64,000 bases of DNA, from assembly GCA_003586115.2 (NCBI GenBank), contig QVOM02000071.1, positions 1,700,388 through 1,764,387 on the forward strand, given 5' to 3'. The notes under the pieces were generated by a model, which was not told the DNA's origin, searched no databases, and was given only the letters and a program-made list of their open reading frames with translations. The stretch comes from Salvator merianae (Eukaryota > Chordata > Lepidosauria > Squamata > Teiidae). This document shows, piece after piece, positions 11,301 to 26,300 of this stretch. The first letter of the stretch is position 1. Every line of letters begins with the position of its first letter. The position numbers and the translations under genes were made by a program.

Positions 11301-14300
11301 CACACTTGTTTTTCTTCACATGTATCTCTTTCTTGACTTTTCCAAAGACTCAGTGCAACGAGGAAGTGCAAGTTCTGCATTTGAAAAGTTAAAATAAGGA
11401 CAATCTGAGGAGCAGGGCCAAATTATCTCAGGGTCAGTGGGCCTTCCTGCTGGCCCTCACTGCCTGAAGGTTTGATGCAGAGAGAAGCCCCTCCAAGTTC
11501 CTGAATGATTGGGAAAGAAGCTGACTTGAATTTTCTAAAGGATTTTGGGGATTCCATCCCCCCCAAATCTAAAGAATCAGTGCTGCATCCAAATGGCCAA
11601 GACTTGGCACAGAGGCTTCCAGAGTGTCCCCACAGTTCCATGCCAATTTGAGGGCTTCAGCTCACATTCTGCAGCACTTTGTCCCTTCTGGCCTCCAGCT
11701 TGGTTGAATTTGTTGAACAGCTCTTGAACAATCAAAGTGAACTTTGAACCTCACAAAAAAGGTCATAGGGCAGTTCACACAAATGCCAATTAAGGTTCAT
11801 GTACATCACTACTCAGAAGTAACATGATAATTAAAATACATAGAAGAGAAAGGCAATATCTCTAACTTGTGTTCTTGTAATTTTCATTTTGAAAGACTCT
11901 ACACTGTAGCTTTTGACTGTAGCATCATAAGGTTGATAAAGTAAATCTATAAACTTAAATTTAGAGTTTAATTTAATAAGAAATGCTACGGAAAATAAAA
12001 TTGCCCATAAAATTGCAAAATGCCCTTTTGCACAATTTTGCTCACTATACCTCAGATATACCACAATAATTGACACATAAAATTATGAATGGCATGGACA
12101 GAATGGATAAATTATTTTTCCTTCCCAAAACACCAGAATTAGGAGTCACCCAATGAAACTTTGGAATTCATTGTTCTTGAGATGTGATCATAGTATCATA
12201 GAGTTGGCAGGGACTTCCATAATCACTGAGTCCAACCCCCTGCTCAATGCAGGATTCACTAAACCATCCCTGACAGATGTCTGTCCAGCCTCTCCTTGAA
12301 GACCTCCTGTAAAGGAGAGCTCACCACCTCCTGTGGCAACCTATTCCATTGACTGATCGCCCTTACTATCAGAACGTTTTTTTTTCTAATATTTAGTCTA
12401 TATCTACTCCCTTGAAGTTTCATCCTGTTGTTTCTAGTCCTTCCTTCTTGTGTAAGTGAGAATAGGCCCAATTCTTCTGCACTGTGACAGTCCTTCAGAT
12501 ACTTGAAAACAGCAATCATGTCTCCTCTCAGTCTTCTCTTCTGTAGGCTAAACATTCCTAGGTCCTTTAACCGTTACTCGTAGGACGTGGTTTGCAAACC
12601 ACTCACTATTTTGGTAGCTCTTCTCTGAGCTTGCTCCAGTTTGTCAATGTTTTTTTAAAATTGGGGTGCACAGAACTGGACACAGTACTCCAGATGAAGT
12701 CTGACCAACTTCCAACTGACCAACTCATAGGGATAACTACTTCTTGTGATTTAGACTCTTTCCTCCTCTTGATACATCCCAGGATGGTGTTTGCCTTTTT
12801 TGCAGCTGCATCACACTGTAGACTCATGTTTAATTTGTGATCTATTAGTATACCCAGATCCTTTTCACGTATGCTGCTGCTGAGATTCCTCCCATTCTGT
12901 ACTGGACTTTGGATTATGGCATTTCCTTGATTGATTCATCCAGTAATTTTGTCATAAAAGGAAATAAGATTAGTCTGGCATGACTTGTTTGGTACAAATA
13001 CATGTTGGCTCCAGTTAATTACTGCATTCCCAACCAAGTACATGCATATAAGCTGTTTAATAATATATTCAAGGATCTTGCCAGGTATTTAATTCAGGGT
13101 CACAGGCCTGTAGTTTGCTGGGCCAGCCTTCTTCCCTTTTTTGAAGATAGGAAGAACATTTCCCCTTCTCCAAACTTCTGGGACTTCTGTTCTCCAGGAT
13201 CAGAGAGAGTGGTACACCAATTATCTCTGCTAATTCCTTCAGCACCCTAGGATGTAATTAATCTGGGCCTGGAGACTTGAATTCATTTAAGTTAGCTATG
13301 TGTTCCCTCACCTTCTCCTTGTCCATACAGAGCCTTGATTCTCTTATTCCCTCAACAGCACAGTGGAGGCCAGCTGATGTTTCATTTCCTTCCTAAGACC
13401 AACAGATACAAAATAGGAGTTCAGAAGTTCTGCCTTCTCATTGTCAGTTTTGACCAATTTGTCCTTCTCATCCTGTAAGGGTCCTATAGCTTCTTTGATT
13501 TTTCTTTTGCTTCTGATATAACCCCCCCCCCCCACACACACACACCCTCCATATCCTTTTTTATTGATTTTGCCCTCTCTTGCGATCCTCAGTTCATTGT
13601 TAGCTTTGGCCTTTTTGACACTTATCCTGCAGTTCCTGCAGGATACATTATATTCTTCTTTAGATATGTTCCCCTCCTTCAATTTTTTTAAGCATTTCTT
13701 TTTTTTCTTTTTAGTAAGTTATTAAATCCTGGGTTCATCCACCCTGGTCTCTTTAGATACTTTCCATTCTTTCTTCTTTTAGGAATTGTTAAAGATTGTG
13801 CCTCTAGAATCTCCTTTCTCAAAATTTCCCATCCTTCTTGGACATGTCTCTACTTTAAGGCATCCAGCCAATGGATCCTCCCTATACTCCTTCTGAGTCC
13901 ATCAAAATCTGCTCCTCTGAAGTCCAACCTTGAAGTCTGCGTTTTCTCAGTTCTTCCTCCCTTTGCTATCCAAAATTCAGTGATAGCATGGTCACTGCCT
14001 CCCAGGGTCCCAGTCACCCTTACTTCCTCAACCATTTCCTCCCTATTGGTAAGAACTAGGTCCAAGATAGCAGATCTCCTTGTTCTTTCCTCCATCTTTC
14101 GACAGATGAAGTTATTTGCAAGAGAGGATAAGAATTTTTTGGACCCGTGACTTTTGCCTGAGAGAGATTCCCAACAAATGTCTGGGTAGATAAAATCTCC
14201 CATAATCACTATGTCATGCCTTCCTGAAAGCTTGGCCATCTGATGTAGAAAAAGTTCATCCTTATCTTCTGTTTGTCCAGGGGATCTATAATAAACTTCT

Positions 14301-17300
14301 AGAATAGTTTCCTTTGTGTTGTTCTCTCCTTGTATTTTCACCTACCAAGATTCAACAGGGCTTCCATTATCTGAAAGATGAATCTCTGCAGAGGTATACA
14401 CTTTTCTTACATACAATGCAACAACTCCTCCCCTTTTGTTAACCCTGTTTTTTAAAAATAAGTTGTAGCCTTCGAGCTCTGTGTTCCAATCATGCGTATC
14501 ATCCCACCAAGTTTCAGTTATGTCTATGACATCATATTTATTTTCCTGTGTTAGGATTTTCAGTTCTCTTTGTTTGCTTCCTATGCTCTGTGCATTGGTA
14601 TAGAAACATCTTAGTTTGTGAGAAATATCTCCTACAGCTTGACACCTCTAGTCTCCTTCCAAGCTGTTTGTCTTTGTTTCTTCCTTCTACTTCTGGTAGG
14701 AAGATCATAATCTGTATTCATTAGCTATATATTTCTGTCTGGCCTTTTACTTCCCTTCCCCTAGTTTAAAGCTCTCCTGATGAGTGTAGTAAGTCTCCTG
14801 CTAAATATGTGCTTTCCAGCCTTTGTAAGATGCTGCCCATCTCTTGCAAAGACATTCACTACCATCTTAGAAAGCTTCAGAAAGAGGTTGGATTGACTAC
14901 TGGCCCTCATATCTGTAGATTTCCTCTGACATGGAAGGCAGTATGCCTCTAGAGGACAACTGCTAGAAGATTGTGAGGTGCATGCTTATGATGTGCTTAT
15001 AGGCTTCCACATGCAATTAGTTGGCCACTTTTAGAACAGGTTTCTGGACTAAACATATTAAGCAGAACATTTTTGACACTGTTTTTCAACAGTGCGCATG
15101 TCACAAATCCAAATTTTTAAATATATTTAAAGAGTATATTGTTAAGGCACTGAGGCAAGATACACATGGATACAGAAGAGTGTAAAAGCTACCTGCTCCT
15201 CTGCTAGAGAGCTTGTTTTGGCACAGGGGCAGGAAGTGGAGTATCTGTTTGATCCCTGTGGCCCACTCAGTGAAAACCATGAAATCGGGGAACAAAAGTA
15301 CCCTGGCTTCAAATTTTCCAGCTGGGCCTATGACACAAAGCACCAGCAATGCCCCCCAAAGTCAGTCATTTTGGGCATTTTGGATCATGGATGCAGCAGC
15401 AGGACTGGAGATAGATTGCTCTAGTGGCCAAAAGCTGTCCACACAGCAGTCACAGGAGTGAATCAGGCTTGTGCTGTGTTTTGCAATCAGATTTAACTGC
15501 TATACAAAAGAAGCTCCCAAGAGCAGATTCCACCCTCAGGAGTAAGCTGGATTCCAGATGGGTATGGTGCCATGTGGTCACTGAACTCCTGATGCATGGT
15601 TACATTCAGTCACCAAAGCCCAGTGCTCTTTTGGCACAGCCCAATGTGGCCATGTGGATCTAGCCTGAGTTAATTGTTTTGCTGAAATGCATATTTAATA
15701 ACTTTCTAACAGGATTGGTTCTAGTTTTACAGGAGATGAATCTCAATGGATCTGGAGACATCAATTTAACCGTAACTAATTTCAATCTGTTAGTAAATTA
15801 CCTGGTAATAGTTTAAAAGTCAGCAGTCAATGTAATTGGGTAATAAGTAAAATGCTACGGATCCTTTACTTTTAAAATAATAATGGTTCATTTTATTATC
15901 TTAGGGGGCTGTTTTTTGTTTAAGAAGACATGACAAACTGGGAAGAAATGTGGAACCCATATGTGTCAGACCAGGAAAGGGATCTTGGGGTCCTGGTAGA
16001 AAGCTCAATGAAAGTGTCAACCCAGTGTGCAGTGGCAGTAAAAAAAATGCAAAGGATAATTATGAAGGGAATAGAAAATAAGTCAGCAAGCATCACTGTA
16101 CCTCTTTATAAATCTATGGTGAGACCACATCTAGAATATTGTGTACAGTTCTGGTCACCTCTCCTCAGAAAGGATATTGTGAAAGTGGAAAAGCTGCAGA
16201 AAAAGGCATCCAGAATGATCAAGGGGCTGGAACATCTTCCTTACAAAATCAGGTTGCAACAGCTTGGCCTCTTTGGCTTTGAAATACAGCATGTAAGAGG
16301 GGATCTGACTGAAGAACATAAAATAATGTATGGTATAGAAACAGTGGATAGAATAGATAGAAAATAAATATTTTTCTGTTGCACAACACTAGGACCAGGG
16401 GACACTCTATGAAGTTGATGGGCAAGAGAATTAGGACTGACAAGGGGAAATATTTTTTCCACCCAGAGGGTCACTGGTCTATGGAAGGTGATGACAGCAA
16501 TCAGCCTGGATAGCTTGAAAAAAGGATTAGACAGACTCATGGAGGTCAGGCATACCAAATGGCTGCTAGAATACATGCTTAGGTACTGCCTCCAGTTTGG
16601 AGAGACAGGTAGGGTGCCTCTAAAGGCCATTTACAAGGATTCAAGAACAGGTGAAGACTTTTCCTTTATCTTCTGCTTAAGAATGCCCAGAAGTGATTGG
16701 CTGGCCACTGTGACATAGGATGCAGGGCTTCTCTTATGCTCGTATATGTTTTTGAGATTTAAAGAATTGCCAGTAAACCCATCCTTCAAGGAAGAAGTTC
16801 ATGGCATTTACTGGAGCTTGCAGGAGCATTGTATTCTCATTGGAGAAACAGCTTCACCCAGAATTTGACTGAAATAAGTATTTTTGGTGCATCCAGATTT
16901 CAGATGTATATAACAAGCTATCAAAGCACCTAAAATTTGTGGATATCTGTTGTGATTCAAATGTAATTCAGGGGTTGTCTGTATTATTTGAATTGTATGC
17001 CTCTTGTTTTCTGCAGTTTAATCATTGTACATTTTTGCTATTAAATGTGTGTACTTTTGTTTCACACAAAGTATTTTAACTGACCTTAGGAAACAACAAG
17101 AGCGAAGATACCAGTTTAAATTTGGAAGAGCTAAATCAAGTTGCTAAACAGTGGGAAGAATGGGGAGAGAAAGTCCATAAATCTCAGAAATTTGATATGA
17201 CCAATCAAATGAAGAAAGAGAAAGAGGAAATGTGCATGAATGCAAATATGTGTTTGATTATGTAACTTCCACTGAGGATGCTTTTGGATTAATTGCTGTT

Positions 17301-20300
17301 GCTTATTTATAATAAACAAACAAACAAATGAATAAAAAATTAACTCCATTTTAGCTAGCCTGAAGTGCTGTTTAAAGATATATATATAATCAAGCACTTC
17401 TAGCTGTTTTGAAACATTATGCCATATTCTTTTCCCTAAAGGATTTATGGTTAGTTACAATGTGGGTTGGAACGAAGACCCAGTTTGAGTGATGGGGTTG
17501 TCCCTAGACAATTTTCTCTGAAGGCCCATGTGATCTCTATGGCTAGGCTTTATGACTTCAGTTGATACATCTCATCCTACATAGGGATAACTTTGCCTTT
17601 GCTTTTCTTGTGCTGGTAACATCAACTTTAGATTACAACTATTCCTCATATAATGTGACTTTCAGCATGGTTTTGTTTAGGTATAGTAAGTAAATTGCTG
17701 CTACTTCTCACATAACATCAATTGCACTTTACAAAAATTATATTTGAAAAGTCATTGCCAGCAATGGAGATGTGGAAATTAGGGAAAGCAGTGATCTCTT
17801 CTGACTCTGAACTGCCAAAACTCTGAGCTAAGGAAACAGTTGCTTTGCATGATTCCAGGAGAAATCACACCCAACTTTCAATACATTTATCAAGCACTTT
17901 AAAGGACAACGCCCTCCAAGCTACTACCTAATGCATTCAGCTGGTTTTCTGCAGATACACCCCTGAAGAGCCAATTTACATATTCGCTCTCTTCCACATT
18001 GCAATGCAGAAGGAAGCAGTGCATCTATCATAAATTCTTCTGAGTTCCAGGCAAAATCTGAGATTAAGAAAGTAAAGGATGCCTACAATGGCAGCATGAA
18101 AAATGCTAAGTAAGGCCACGGTTGCACTTCAAGAAAGTAGTCTGTGTTATACGCAGTTCGAATTCAAACTGTCCCAGCCCGGCTCACACCCAGCACCTAA
18201 AAATCCGTTCTCCATTTAATCTTCACTGCTCACACCTTCCTTTTCCCGTTCTTAGTTGCCTGAAACGGTACCTTTTGCGTCGCCACCCCTTTCCACCGTT
18301 GCGACCCTCCCTTCACTCTAATAGGATAGTTGCTTGTCAATCAAGTTTTCGAATGCAGGGGGTGGGGGCAGAGAGCTACCTATCCCCTGCTGTCCACCTC
18401 CCCGCCGACCCTTCCTTGCCAAGTAGGTCCTGGTCAGCCAGACTCTGCCTGGCTGGCGAGAATGTGCAGTGGCTTCTTTTTTTTTATTAAATGCCCACTT
18501 TTGCGCAACTGTGTAAATGCAGAATCTCATCCATGGAGCGGACAGTGGGATTTTCTCCACCAAAATCCAGGGAAATCCAGGTAGCCATTTCAGGTATGCT
18601 GCCCATACCTGGCCAAAGGGCACTTGAAATGGACCCCGACCTGGAAGGACTTTCCTACACCCCCCCCAGGCCCCTGTCATCCGCCTCCGCACCGTCCCCT
18701 TCCTTTCTTCCTCCTTTCTAGCTGTGCAGACACACGTGCACACGCGCAGGGACAAGTTGGATGGGAACTTTTCTCTTTCCTGCCCTCAAACCAAAGCTGC
18801 CTAGAATTCTGTAGACATTTCAGACATGCTAAAGTAGCAGCAGCAGTTTCCTTTCTTTCTAGCCATGCAGACACATGTGCGCACACAGGAACAAACCTGC
18901 AAATTTTTCTTTTCCTTTTACAGATTTGCAGCATCTCCCCTCTTGTTTCTAGGCATGCAGACACCAAGAATAGAGATTAAATAATTAAAACTAAGCACCT
19001 TCTCTGTGCTTGGAATCTGCATATGTAGAAAAGAGGGGAGATGCTGCTATAGTTCTGCGGAGCTCTGAAGTAGCACAAATCTGCACGGCTGCGGCAGCCG
19101 AGGATGAAAGGGGGGGGGGGAGTTGAGAGGATCATTAATGAGTGAGAGAGATGAGGGACAACTTTTTTGGGGGGTGAGATAAATTTTATTCTTATTATTT
19201 TTAAAGTGTGGAAAAGCAAAAAAAAAAACAAAACCCAAACAACCAGCCACCCTCCCAAAGCAGTTTCTCTCCACATCTTGCTTTGATCCCTTGTTTAGGA
19301 TCTATCAAGGAGATTAGGCTTTTTTCTTTTAAATTAAAGAAGTGTTTAATAATTTTTTTTAAAAAAGAAGCCGCAGCACTCCCTCGCCAGCCAGGCAAGG
19401 TCTTGCTCGGCAATGAAGGGGACAGTGGGGATGGCAGGGAGGTGGATGGCAGGGGCCTGGGGGAAAGTCCTTCCAGGTCAGGGTCCATTTCAAGTGCCCT
19501 TTGGCCAGGTATGGGCTGCATACCTGAAATGGCTACCTGGGGTTTCCTCGATCTTGGCGAAGAAACCCCGCCGTCTGCTCCGTGGATGAGATTCTGCATT
19601 TACACAGTTGGGCAAAAGTGGCCATTTAATAATAATAAAAAAGAAGCCGCCGCACTCCCTCACCAGCCAGGCAGGGTCCAGCTTACCAAGACCTGCTTGG
19701 CAAGGAAGGGGACGGCAGGGAGGTGGACAGCCAGGAACTGGGGGGATAGATAAATTGTGGCAGAGGTGATGCATGGAAGCCTGAGCGGAGACAGTACAGG
19801 GGAGTGAGTCCTGCTTCAGCGGTACTCTTTGCTCTTTCTGCATTCCGGAAGTTGTTTATTGAGGAGGGCTGGTGATACTGCGGAGGAAGGAAGAAGGGGG
19901 GAATGGAAACAACTTGAGGTAACACCCAGATGTCTCACATTCGCTAAGAGACCAAAAGGGAAGTTCTGCAGCAACCACCCACTGCGGCATGGTTCAGCCT
20001 CTTTAATCCTCTTCCATGCCCACACCTTCGAAATAAAAACAGAGTATAGCACTACAACGGTTTTAGAGCTGTGTTAATCCGAATGTCAAAAAATCCGAGT
20101 GGAGGGTAGAAAGTACCGATGAGAAATGGATTTCAATACACAGATGTGGTCGATGAGATTCTAAAACGGCCAGAACAAGCTTTAAAGTGAAGGTGTGACT
20201 GTGGCCTATCACTGCCACAGAGAGAAATAGTTTTTCCATTTGTTGCAACTACTCAAAGATGAGATCGTAACGAAAACTTTAAAATTTTGGACCACATCAA

Positions 20301-23300
20301 ACAGCAAAGCACATCTAAAAACGTTTTTGTGCAGTTTCTGTTAACTATTTTGAAATAATAAGTACTTACTAGAAAGTAACCAGACATGTTACTCTGCGGG
20401 GAGGTCATACTAAAGGCTTCCTCGTGAAAATGCTGGAGGTTTGTCTTTCGAGAGACACCAGATGTTTGAAATCTTCCTGTCCCACAGGAACCCTGAAGGC
20501 CATCTCTGTCTGCACTTTGGATCTTTGAACTTAGAAATCCCACATTATTTATGTAGACAGGATCTTTGGATACCTTTGTAGGCATTTCAGTGACTTCACT
20601 TCCTTCAAGTTTTTTGCCAGGCGAGTCTCCCCTGAGGCTGTAAAATTTAGAAGTCCTTGAAGCATCAGGTAAATTTTGCACATCCAGTGATCTTAGAATA
20701 TTTGAAGAAGAAGCAGGTTTTAAATTACCAATGTCAAAAAATTTAGACTCAGTTTGTAGTTTCTGAGATCTATAGTGTGCCATCTGTACTGAACAGTTAA
20801 GTGGCGACAAGGAGATATTTTTCTGAGGCTTTAATTCATGAGAAGTAAAAATACTTGTATCTCTTTTTCCAGAGCTAAAAGGTTTTGTGATGGACTTGTT
20901 AAGATGTTCCGCAGCAAAAGAGGCATCATCTCCCTCAGAAAACTGAAACTTTGTATTCACTTGCTCTACTCCATTTAATTCAGTGGGTGGTTGAGGTAAC
21001 AAAGCAAGAGCATTTATGTCTGGTAGCATCTTTTCTTCTGAAACATGTAAATTTACATGTGTGTGATTTGGACGTAAGAAAGAACCTCCCTTGTTTGTTG
21101 ATCTATTGCTTTCTGCACTTTTTTCACAACTTCTGAGTGCAGTAGGAACCATGCAGTTCATACTTAGTTTTCTGCTGCTTTCTGCACATGATATTTTAGG
21201 TGGTAGCCTAATGTTACTAAGTATTTGCAGTTCTGGAACATTCTCAGATTTGTCATTTTCACTAGTAATGCCTGGCATACTTTTAACAGGAGTTGCATTC
21301 TGAGGCAAGTCTGAGGTACATGAATTTCCAATAGGGAGACAGGATTGTCCAATGTGAGGAAGTGCATATAAAAAATTGTGATGAGCAGCTGACACTGTGC
21401 CACTAGATGAATATGGAGCGACTGGTGGATAGGTTTTCACTTTGATAAACGTTTTAGGCTGCAAACGATATGTAAAAGGAATATATTCAGCTTTTCTTTT
21501 ATTATATTAATATTCACATAAACATAAAACCATCAGTTTTCAAATTTAAAAAATTAAAATGTTTCATTTTTCTCAAACATCAAACCTTTAAATTTCTTAA
21601 AATTTCCTTTATTACTTTCCTTTCTCATTTTTAGCATACCCCAAGTACTACACAATGTCAAATAATGCTGATAGTTGTAAATTGCTCTGGGATTCTTGCA
21701 TGGGAAGCAGTATTAAAATGTTTTAAATAAATAAAAGTAAGTAAGTTAGATCAGCTTAAAATCACACCTTTAGACGGCTCTCAATGTTTGGTCTAAAAAA
21801 AAATCGAAATTGCTCTCCAAATGGAAGCATTAGTGTTCCTATTTTAATAATAAATTAGAATAGTGGGAAAAATTAGATCCACTAATTATGCTGTTTTGTG
21901 TATTACTATACAAAATTATCATCTTTCTTGAAACTGTTAATTAAAATGTTACAGTAAAACTGCATTTGTAAAATGTAGATTAGTTGATAATATTTAGTAC
22001 CTATAAGTCAGAGAATTAATAACTTTATTTCATGTTATTTTTTTGCAGTGCCTAATGGCTGAGAAAATGATAACAAGTTATACAAATTAATATCATGCTT
22101 TTGTTCTCCTTTATTAACATATTTGTCCAATAAATGGCCATTACTTTCTGGATGTGTACACAAAATCATCATCATTATCATCATCAGTTTATTTCTTTAC
22201 TTGTATACCACCTGAAAATCATGTGAGTATTACTCTGCATTGGAACCAAAGTAAAAAGCTTTGTAAGTGGAACATCTGGCAAATCATTTCACTACCTTGC
22301 AAAAATGCTTGTGTATCCCAGGCATAGAGAATGGTATGGAAAATAGTTCTGAGTTCCCTATTTCGTATGGGGAAGGGACCAAGGCCACCAAACATGGGCA
22401 AGTAGCAGGTCAGGATACATACTATCTACCACCAAATTCACAAAATTGCTTGTCAGTCAGGCAATTTTAAAGATATTTTTACATTTTCATTTTTCCAAAA
22501 CTCCACAGAAATCAACTCCTTTTTCAGGAAGATTTTAAACATTCTTTAAAACTTGCCTAATTGGGCAAATGGCTAATTAAATCATGGGAGTAATAATAGT
22601 AGATGATGGATTTTATCTGCTACTCAATCCAGTTTGGAGAATGTTGGGAGGAACCCCTGATTTTTAAGGGTTTTTTTACATTTTGCATCGGATTAAAAAT
22701 CCTTAGATGTCTCACAGGGCCCTCAGTGGAACAGCAGGTTGCCTGCTACCTCTCCAAAGAATCTCTAAAACAGTTGGCTAATCTAGTGATTTTGAAGACA
22801 TATTTATGGGGCTTGGGGAAATTCTCTAAAAACTACCCTGTGGTCCATCCTCCCTTACAGGTTGGATGGAAAGTACCAGACATCTGACTCTGCTAGTCAC
22901 CTAACTAAGAGGCCCTGAGAGGCGCTCCTGACTTTGGTATCTTTACTATTTGTATTATTTTTTTTTTAAAGGTTATGTCTCCGAAAGCACAAAATGTGGT
23001 GAGTGGCTTGAACAGGATGGATGTAACAAGCCACAAAAGCATGTATGAGTCTGTGTTTTAAAGGATTTTTTAAAAAAATCTCCCCTAAACTCATTAGGAT
23101 CTAAGGAAAAATGAGATCCAGTTAGGAAGGAAGTTAAGGAAAGTTTATGCAAATACAGGAAAAAGAGCTACTGGAAATTGCCAGTTGTTGGCTGTTAGCT
23201 TCATTGGAAGCTATTAGTATTTAAATATTTGCAAGAATGCTTGCATCCTGGAGCAGTGCATACGAAGGTGTCAGTCTGCAGAGGTTGCCAAATGTTAAAA

Positions 23301-26300
23301 CAGAACCAACCACGACACACAAGGTGTTCCTAGCTTTAAAAAAAAAAGATGAAAAATTATTTGGAAAAATCTAAATATATCATACATTTCAACTAAATGG
23401 AAACTTTTGTTTCACGCTGGCAATGGTTCATTTTAATTTGAACTACAGTAGTACCTTGGTACTCAACTGTTTTGAAATTCATTGAATTTGTTTGGTACTC
23501 AATGCGAAAGCTAGAACTTGTTGGTGCAGATTGCCTCACGACTCACTACCATTTCCAGCCAAAAGAAAGGATCACGTGTTAGTCACATGGTAGCTCTTGC
23601 CATGTGCACATCCCCTTGTGGTCTTATCTGTGGCTTGTGTGGTCATTTTGTGTATTTAATCTAAGTACTGTACAGATATTTATTCAGTTTTAGGTTTATT
23701 TTTCATGTAAAGTAATGATATACAATCCTATCTTTTTACATATTGCCTTAAAAATATGCATTGTCGTTTGGGAACGCATTAAATTTATTTACATTATTAC
23801 ATTATTTACATTTGGTGAAAGGGGCGTTATAAATAAATGTTGTCGTTGTTATTATTCCTTATGGGAGTAATTTGTTTGGTATTCAGCGTCTTAGTGCTCA
23901 TCGCACCTCCTGGAACCAATTAACGATGAGTACCAAGGTATGACTGAATTTCAGTTCAAAATATTTTGCAACTTCTATCGGAATCATGTTCCCTAATTTA
24001 AAGCCAAAGAAGCATAATTTCCTTTAACAGAACTCTGATGAATACTTATGGATAAATAAGTGCACATTAGCCAACTCTCTAAAAGTGCTGGAAAGTGCAG
24101 AAGAATCTATGACTTCACCTCTCTACCATGATTGATGTTCTCCATCTTCGCCTTCAGCAGCATCATTTTTTTCATCGTAATAGAATTTTCAATGATCTGT
24201 TGACTTGATGGAGATGCTTCCGTGTTGTCATTTTCATCGGTACACACATTATAAACTGAACTGCAAGTGAAGGGAGTACAAATACATTCTTCATTACAAT
24301 ACAATGTACTTATTTATCAACTATAAAATATATAAAAAGACTATTTAAATATAACAAAATAACTCTAAAAATAGCAATTACAGGAGCAATTAAAATACAG
24401 TTACACCCACTACAATCAAAGTAAGTTAGTTACTTAAAGTGCACAGTAACTTTTATAGCTGCATCCAAGAAGCCTTTGTTCAGAATTTGCCCATTTGATT
24501 CTTGGAAAGATTAGTTTTAATGACAATTGAGTGTGACTTTTTTGTTATAAGGTTTTGACTAAAACTGCAGAGTCTTCATGTATTCGCTGAGGAACATTTG
24601 CTGAGTCATGCCATGACAGGAGAGAAAATCTGTTTTCAAAGACAGGAATATACCTAGTGGTGGTTATCTAAAGATTCTACCCACAGTACCAGTGTATTTG
24701 TGCATTTGCTTCCTATTTTCTAAGGGAAGAGCTTTCTTTTCAGTTATATTTTTACTCCATTCTGTCACTTGTAAAATTATTTTGAAATTTCTTTTTGCAT
24801 TCTAGATAGCAGGTGGGAGAGCCCCAAAGAGGGAGTTTCAAAGGTTGTAAACTGAGTCAAGCAGCAGCCATTTTCTCCAGAAGCTGTTTTATGCACATTT
24901 TGGAGAAAGGGTGAAGGTTGGTTTGGACTGGCCATTTGGAGTAGGAGTAGCTCAATCTGACTATTCTTCTATTCCTTCCACTTTACATTCTTTCCTGACT
25001 TTTTAATTTCCCCCATTTTTTGGCCTTCTTGGGCCTAGAGCTGTGGGCATGATTCTTCAGCAAGCAGGAACCAGTGAGGTTCCTTGCTTTTTTTCTTTTC
25101 CTCACCTGGTCTTTGAGCCCTGTCCTCTTCTTTCTCTTTTTCAGCATACTGTTGTGCTGCTTGTTTCCTATCAGTGAGATAAATGATCTGTTGTACCTAT
25201 TCACCCACCACCGTTTCCTCATTTTTCCATCCGGGACTTTCTCTTTCTCTCCCTTTTTGGCTCATTTGGGCCTTTTCTATCTCCCCTTCCCTCTTATTTG
25301 GACAGCTATAGCTTCTGGGTGCAGAAGTCTACCATAAGACCTTTATTTTTCTTGTAGCAGTCTTTTGTTTTATGGCTGGTAGCTACCCATCCCTGGCTGA
25401 CCTACTGGACATCAACTGTCTCCACTGCTGATTGCTACGTAGAGGACAATGTGATAAGATTTGTCCTCACTTTTTAGGTTTTAGAGTAAGGGCTTAGATT
25501 TTAAAATTCCTAATTAAGGCTTAGCTGGGGTAGATTGTAAACTGTAGGATAGCAATTGGTTTAGATGAGTCAGCTTATCAAACTTACTCATTCCTGCCCC
25601 ATTTAAATTCCATTTTCTAATTTGTTGTTTCCTCTCCCACCAAAAAAACTCCCCCTCTAAATAAAATTTGTCTCTGAAGACTTTGATTCAACTTAGTTTC
25701 CCTTGCGTGCATATCACAAGACTATAATACTGTGCGAAATATGATCCTAAGTAAGATACTCTAAGTACCCTAGGATAGGGTAAATGTCTCCCTAGAATAT
25801 ACTCTCTTGCTCCTACTCAAGATAAGAAGCTTTTCTTTTAAAATTCCCCAAGATATCTGTGGGGATGAAAGGAACAGCCAGAGCAGGCTGCATGACAGGG
25901 TAGAAATGTGCAAAATGTTTCAATTCAAAATGAATAAGGTATTCCAAATTTGAGACAAAATGCCTTTTGAGCTTCGGGTTTATTCTGAATTCATGACAAA
26001 CAAGGGCCTTTTTCCATCAAAACATTTTGAATATATGTTCCAAATGGATGGAGTGGTTTAAAACTACTATTTCATAAATTAACAAACAGAAGAATACTGA
26101 ACTCAGATAAAATGCAAATTTAACTGCCTCCATTATTACTTGCAACATGTAAAAAACATTTCCAGAAAAAAACTGAAACTTAATTGATAATGCAATGCTC
26201 CAAGCTTTTTTTTGTTTCTGTTTGTATTTACTGATTATGTTTGTAACTTTACTTATCTGATTCTCTGATCTGATTCATCTGATTTCTCAACTGCATTATA

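Noticed and set aside
18318..19753. Several overlapping frames of 100-180 codons
   Set aside because: They are mirror images of one another across the palindromic element and show no family motif.
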